A stretch of 64,000 nt of DNA, from positions 1 through 64,000 of the forward strand of contig JAAPAO010000034.1 in NCBI GenBank assembly GCA_013115145.1, written 5' to 3'. The position numbers and the translations under genes were made by a program. How positions within the stretch are numbered: position 1 is the first letter of the stretch; the number at the start of each line of letters is the position of its first letter. This document shows positions 59,936 to 64,000 of the stretch, in pieces. This DNA is from Perkinsus chesapeaki (lineage: Eukaryota; Perkinsozoa; Perkinsida; Perkinsidae). The notes under the pieces are model-generated. The model saw only the letters and a program-made list of their open reading frames with translations, made no database searches and had not been told where the DNA came from.

Positions 59936-61870
59936 ATGGTGACGACTGATGGCATTCTTGCAGCCTCAAGATGGAGGTCTCTAAGCATGAGCTTTATCCT
60001 GGTCATCCTCGCTGGTGTTGGGTATTGCTTTCCATTGTACAGCGATGCCCTTATGTCCTCATTAGAGATGAGCCCTGCCCAACTAACCATGGTAACCTGG
60101 CTCTAGGAAGTATTCAAATGGCTTAATTAGTAGGTGCCTGCCCTGCTGAATGTTGGCGGAGGGTTGGTAGCACCAGCTGGGTTGTGTATATCTAAATATG
60201 GTCTAAGAGTATCTATAGTCACTGCTGGTTGCATTATGCTTATCGGGTGAGGGAGAGTGAATTTGAGACGTCTACGTCTGACAACGGGGGTATCGGTTCT
60301 CCTATTACGGCAGATATCCGAAACCGTTTGAACTGTTATTAGATTAAAATGATCATTCATCCATTAGAGTTATATATTATCCTTTCTCGCCTAACTGTAT
60401 CCATTGGACACCTTGGGCCCCGACTCGCATAATAAGATGGAGCTGGAAATACGGAAGGGAGTTCTCCAAATTTTTTATCGCATCGGTCGGCTAATGAATC
60501 GTTAGCCGTCAGCATCATTAGTAATGATGCGTTGGAGACACCAATGCCTCCTCCTCAATCTGACATGTCTGTCGGTTTAGACTACTTGTCTGCAGATGAC
60601 GGTATGTATTAGGTACCTTGGGATGTATGCCATCAGCACCATAGAAGGCATTGGTTCAATAGTATTAGCCTATCTATTGGCCTTTATTATGGGTCAAGGA
60701 TCTGGATGGATCGATTGCATAAGCGTTACAGCCAATACGACTAACTTCTCTGAATCCAAGGGGCAAGTGACAGGCATCACGAAATGCATATTTGGCCTGG
60801 CTGCACCAACCGTTACATTACTTTACACAGCACTGCACAACCCAGAGAGATCCTCCCTAACTTTCCTACTATTGGTAGTTCTAATGGTGCTACTAGTGGT
60901 ACCTCTATCAACCTTGTTTGTATCTTTGGACCCTTCTCCCTGTCCTTCAAGTGAGGCCCTACATCCCCCCTTTGCTCGGGTCAATGCCATCGGGCTCACT
61001 TTGGCGCTCTTGCAGCTGCTTAATTTTTTCCTGGGTCTACCCAAGCTCATCAGCCTGGCTCTCGTCGTCGTGTTATTCACCATTATGGTAGCTTTACCAT
61101 TAACTGCTGCTAAACGTCACCTTGCCACGCCCTTAGGGTACACCTCGGTCGTCCCCACCAGAGCCGACACTCACCAAGGCTTCTATTATACCGGCAACAC
61201 TCCGCTAAAAAGCCCCCTCTTTTGGTTTGCCTTCGTTGGCTTGTCTGCTGCATTCGGCGGTGGTTTGGCCTTTATGAACAACCAAGCTCAATTGTTACCT
61301 CCGGAGATTCCCGATCGTCCCCGTACCGTCGGTGCCCTCCTAACAGTGGTGACAGCCTCCAGTGCAGCATCAAGGGTTATCATTGGTTGGGCAGCAGACA
61401 GAGTTAAGGTCCTTACTAGACCGGGATATATAGTGATATTGATTACCACTATGATAGTGGCATTCCTGGTATACTGTATTATTAATTTAATCGATAATAT
61501 TGTTAATGTTAGATACTGTCCAATTCACCATCAGCACCCGCCACACTCTTCATCTGTGGTCCTCTGATTGGCTTCTGTTTTGGTGGTCTATGGTCCTTAA
61601 CTCCTCCACTTTGTGCCGACCTTTTTGGTGACCATAACCTTCCACTAGTATACTCATCAATGCGTGGTACATTGCTAGTTGGTAAGCCCCCTCTGTACCC
61701 TCTTCCCTCATGCCCCGCTAGGTGCCCTTCTCATCGCCTCGGCCACTATGAGCGTTTTCTACACCCCCGCATACCGTTACTCCCGCTCCTTCGGCGCAGT
61801 GGCTGTAGTCCTGACTGTAGCCGGCCTACTACCGTGGTTGGCCATAGCCCTTAAGACCCGAGCCTGGTAG
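59936..61870 (+). CDS. MFS transporter, nodulin-like family
   Basis: A twelve-span-type major facilitator protein. Five exons: 59936-60091, 60134-60246, 60613 to about 61467, about 61512 to 61680, about 61723 to 61870. The first is MVTTDGILAASRWRSLSMSF with span ILVILAGVGYCFPLYSDAL; the second VPALLNVGGGLVAPAGLCIS; the third begins YLGMYAISTIEGIGSIVLAY. Later features are the loop GRADRVK-type region (IGWAADRVKVLTRPGY), LFICGPLIGFCFGGLWSLTP and SVFYTPAYRYSRSFGAVAVV. The pattern resembles nodulin-like/UNC93-type transporters; the substrate is unknown. The intron at 60247-60612 is long for the window. GCGGAGCGAAG sits 11 bp upstream of the start codon (59915-59925). Confidence 0.8.
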
Positions 61871-62262
61871 TAGTCTGCTGCTACTGCCGAGGTATCGTTA
61901 TGCTCAAATTCGATCAGGTACTCATCATAAATGTTGCCCCTGAAGCCCCTTTTGTATTATTACTGTTTGTTCTCTACCATTATAAGCATCTTGTTGCACC
62001 ACTCTTAATTGCGTTACACTCAGTGTTGAACCCGAAGACACCATCGAGGATGTCCCAACTCGCACTTTTCTAGTAACCTCTACAAATCGAGTCTAGAGCC
62101 AGACTTAAGCCCTAGTGAGATGAGACTCGTGCGGGATGGATCACTGCAGCACTCCCAGCTTGCTCTACCGGTAGCCTATCCCTCGATTGAATAACACGTT
62201 CCCAATGGTACTTTAAAAACGCAACAGTTGATGCGTCGGTCTACTAGTATTGAATAAACTCT
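61871..62262. other. intergenic spacer (convergent 3' ends)
   Basis: 392-bp spacer; nothing recognised. Confidence 0.5.
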
Positions 62263-63672
62263 TTACTCCTGCTTGACCTTCTTCTCTTCTTCACCTTTCA
62301 AGCCTTTATCGGCTATCATCTGTTTAAGCTCACCATCGCGGTACATCGAGGACTGAGAATATAGTTACTAAAATGATAATAAGGTTATGTATTACAATAA
62401 TATCATAGCCACCGAGGAACTCTCCGTCAACATACAGCTGAGGGATCGTCGGCCAATCCGAGTACTTCTTTACACCTAATAAAGGTATGCAAACACCACG
62501 CTTTACCACACTACACTGCTCATGGAGACTGATGATAGGTAGAGGTTATATAATGACATGGCTAACAATTCCTTTGTGTGTATTATACAGCATAACCAAA
62601 GAGCAATCTTACTTTGACCGGCCAGTATTGGATTAGCGCTGTATAGGGTTAATGAACTACTAGTGAAAAGCTGGGCTGAACTCTATGTAGAAGTAATGTT
62701 ATATGGCAGAAAGGATACTGTATACTTGTTATATTGTTGTGATATATAATCGAGAGCTATATTATCAATACAATTCTAAACCAACGATACCAGCTTGCCG
62801 CTAAAGTTGTTTTGTAAGTTAAGCTGCTGGCATCACAATTCATCTGCAGCATCACAGGTGGAGGAGAAAACAGTAAAGGACAGAAAACTGTATGGGAAAA
62901 AGTGGCAGTCAGACATAACTCGGAATCTTTTCGCGTTGGTATCACCACCTCACAGCCCTGTAGTAAGGTACACCACAGATACGGTATACTGTAAAGTGTT
63001 TATGAAGCCGATTAGTACCTTCCCTAACAGCATCCGATTTAAGTACATCAACATAAGTAAAGTCATTGAGCCCTTCGGCACTGAGGACGGCACACTAAGA
63101 AATAAGAATGCAAGCTATGAAAGGCCAAGAGGATCTTACCACTGCTTTGGAGAAGCCACATTTTGGGGCAGCTGGGCAGCCTTTCATAAAGAGAACAACA
63201 CGATTGTCATGGACAAGCTTGTTGATCTTATCTTGAACCTGATAAGGCAGCTGGGACTAATAGTAGAGGAGGAAGGAGCGGTACGTCCTCATCTGGCTGG
63301 ATCTTGGTCTTGGGGGCAAAATCCTGACATACATAACTACCAAACAACCTCGAATGAATCTTGCCGGAACTTACAATAAAACGTAAAAGAAAAAGAACAG
63401 AACAACTTCATATAGGAAATCTCAATATTTTTTGTTGTTGATTATTTATAAAATCTAGTAATCCGCGTAACTAGCAGATCGGTCCTTACCGGATCGCTTC
63501 CCTCGTTCGTCGCTGTGGCGAAGAACCTGTTGTACCTCGTGGTCGGTTGGAATGCTGCAAAGGTCGGTCGCTGTGATATGAACTGAGCTCTCGGAGCTGC
63601 TGTTGAGGCGGCAGCTCTCCAAAGAGCACCTGTTGCTGCGGAACGTAGGGCGAATTGAGGGACTGGAAGCAT
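62263..63672 (-). CDS. GLRX5: mitochondrial monothiol glutaredoxin, CGFS type
   Basis: GLRX5/Grx5 passes 2Fe-2S clusters in mitochondria. The ATG at 63672 opens an Arg/Ala-rich presequence ([20 protein letters not shown]). Small exons follow: [13 protein letters not shown] (63285-63323); [20 protein letters not shown] with [13 protein letters not shown] (near 63159-63239); [20 protein letters not shown] (near 63010-63110); [20 protein letters not shown] (near 62420-62490); and [20 protein letters not shown] to the stop at 62263. The CGFS active site, the WPTIPQLYV cis-Pro loop and the GGYD turn are all intact. The intron near 62490-63010 holds a dispersed repeat. A 194-codon open frame on the opposite strand is only its shadow. 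Confidence 0.9.
62600..62690 (-). repeat. dispersed repeat copy in glutaredoxin intron
   Basis: Minus-strand copy of the element in the COPB2 intron at 54541-54640. The identical 23-bp core is at 62634-62656. Confidence 0.6.
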
Positions 63673-64000
63673 TGGGGCAAGGAAAACGATGTGCTGCTAT
63701 TTATTAGTGATATACCAATTTGACCGGATTGATGACTCCAGATATCTAGTGGGCTTTTTAGCCTCCTAACAGTGAAGCGGTTCGATTCTGCTCTAAAAAG
63801 GTCTTCTTATGAATCTCAAGAATGATGTTCCGAATAAGTCAGACGGGTACAGATTGAGGTACTTTTCATAGTTGTCACCCCGCAGCAGTGGATGGCACTA
63901 TGCGCATATCTGCTCTCGCCACTCGGCAGATGGGCGAGAGCAGTAGCCACGCGTTGGGCCTCAATTACCATTAATGGTATCTTTGTTACTTACTTATCGA
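63673..64000. other. upstream region of glutaredoxin gene
   Basis: 328 bp to the window edge with no coding series. It contains a perfect 11-bp inverted repeat at 63910-63943. Confidence 0.5.
63910..63943. repeat. perfect inverted repeat (hairpin)
   Basis: CTGCTCTCGCC at 63910-63920 pairs exactly with GGCGAGAGCAG at 63933-63943 across a 12-nt loop. It lies 238 bp upstream of the glutaredoxin start and could be a regulatory palindrome or an RNA hairpin. Confidence 0.6.

Noticed and set aside
62795..63379. A 194-codon open frame on the plus strand
   Set aside because: It lacks an ATG for most of its length and is antisense to the glutaredoxin exons; the minus strand reads the CGFS active site here.

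Overview
The window is nuclear DNA of a protist with compact, intron-dense genes. I resolved well over 80 introns, nearly all GT-AG and mostly 37 to 55 nt. All three stop codons end genes, so the standard code applies. The gene content (IFT46 and an LRRC56-like dynein-assembly factor, hence flagella; CGFS glutaredoxin; vacuolar-type amino acid transporters; GH27 alpha-galactosidases) fits a perkinsozoan or other early-branching dinozoan alveolate. Perkinsus is my best guess. This is an inference from gene style and content, since I could run no search.

Layout. 1-13 kb: four tandem alpha-galactosidase genes on the + strand (the first cut by the window edge), with IFT46 between copies 2 and 3. 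13-17.5 kb: two intronless, paralogous amino acid transporters. 17.9-19.7 kb: an 11-exon ERG4/ERG24-type sterol reductase. 20.7-24.6 kb (minus): a secreted 2OG-Fe(II) oxygenase fused to MORN repeats, a probable small mitochondrial protein, and a 50-aa peptide gene with a signal peptide and a cationic amphipathic end. 25-28 kb: an LRRC56-like gene and signal peptidase subunit SPCS2. 28.4-30.7 kb: three tandem rhodaneses with three different membrane layouts. 31-40 kb: a membrane LRR/EF-hand protein, S-adenosylmethionine synthetase, a LYAR-type zinc-finger protein, a membrane-anchored J protein and a CUE-domain protein. 40.3-49.3 kb: one giant gene for a secreted, probably GPI-anchored protein made of about 15 copies of an unfamiliar module. 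49.8-52.1 kb (minus): a WW/B-box protein. 53.1-59.7 kb: beta-prime COP with unusually large AT-rich introns. 59.9-61.9 kb: a nodulin-like MFS transporter. 62.3-63.7 kb (minus): a mitochondrial CGFS glutaredoxin.

Two themes stand out. First, introns of unrelated genes share a few short sequence families: tRNA T-arm/3'-end fragments, a GGTATGA-centred element in both orientations, and a GCGGAGCGAAG 11-mer. This looks like introner-type intron creation or intron-targeted insertion. Second, tandem paralogues carry patches of near-identity, including intron sequence, that point to recent gene conversion.

No rRNA, CRISPR, autonomous transposon or complete tRNA gene was recognised. Exon borders were derived by hand from reading frame and homology, so single junctions may be off, most often in the giant gene, the MORN region, the J protein and the COPB2 3' half.
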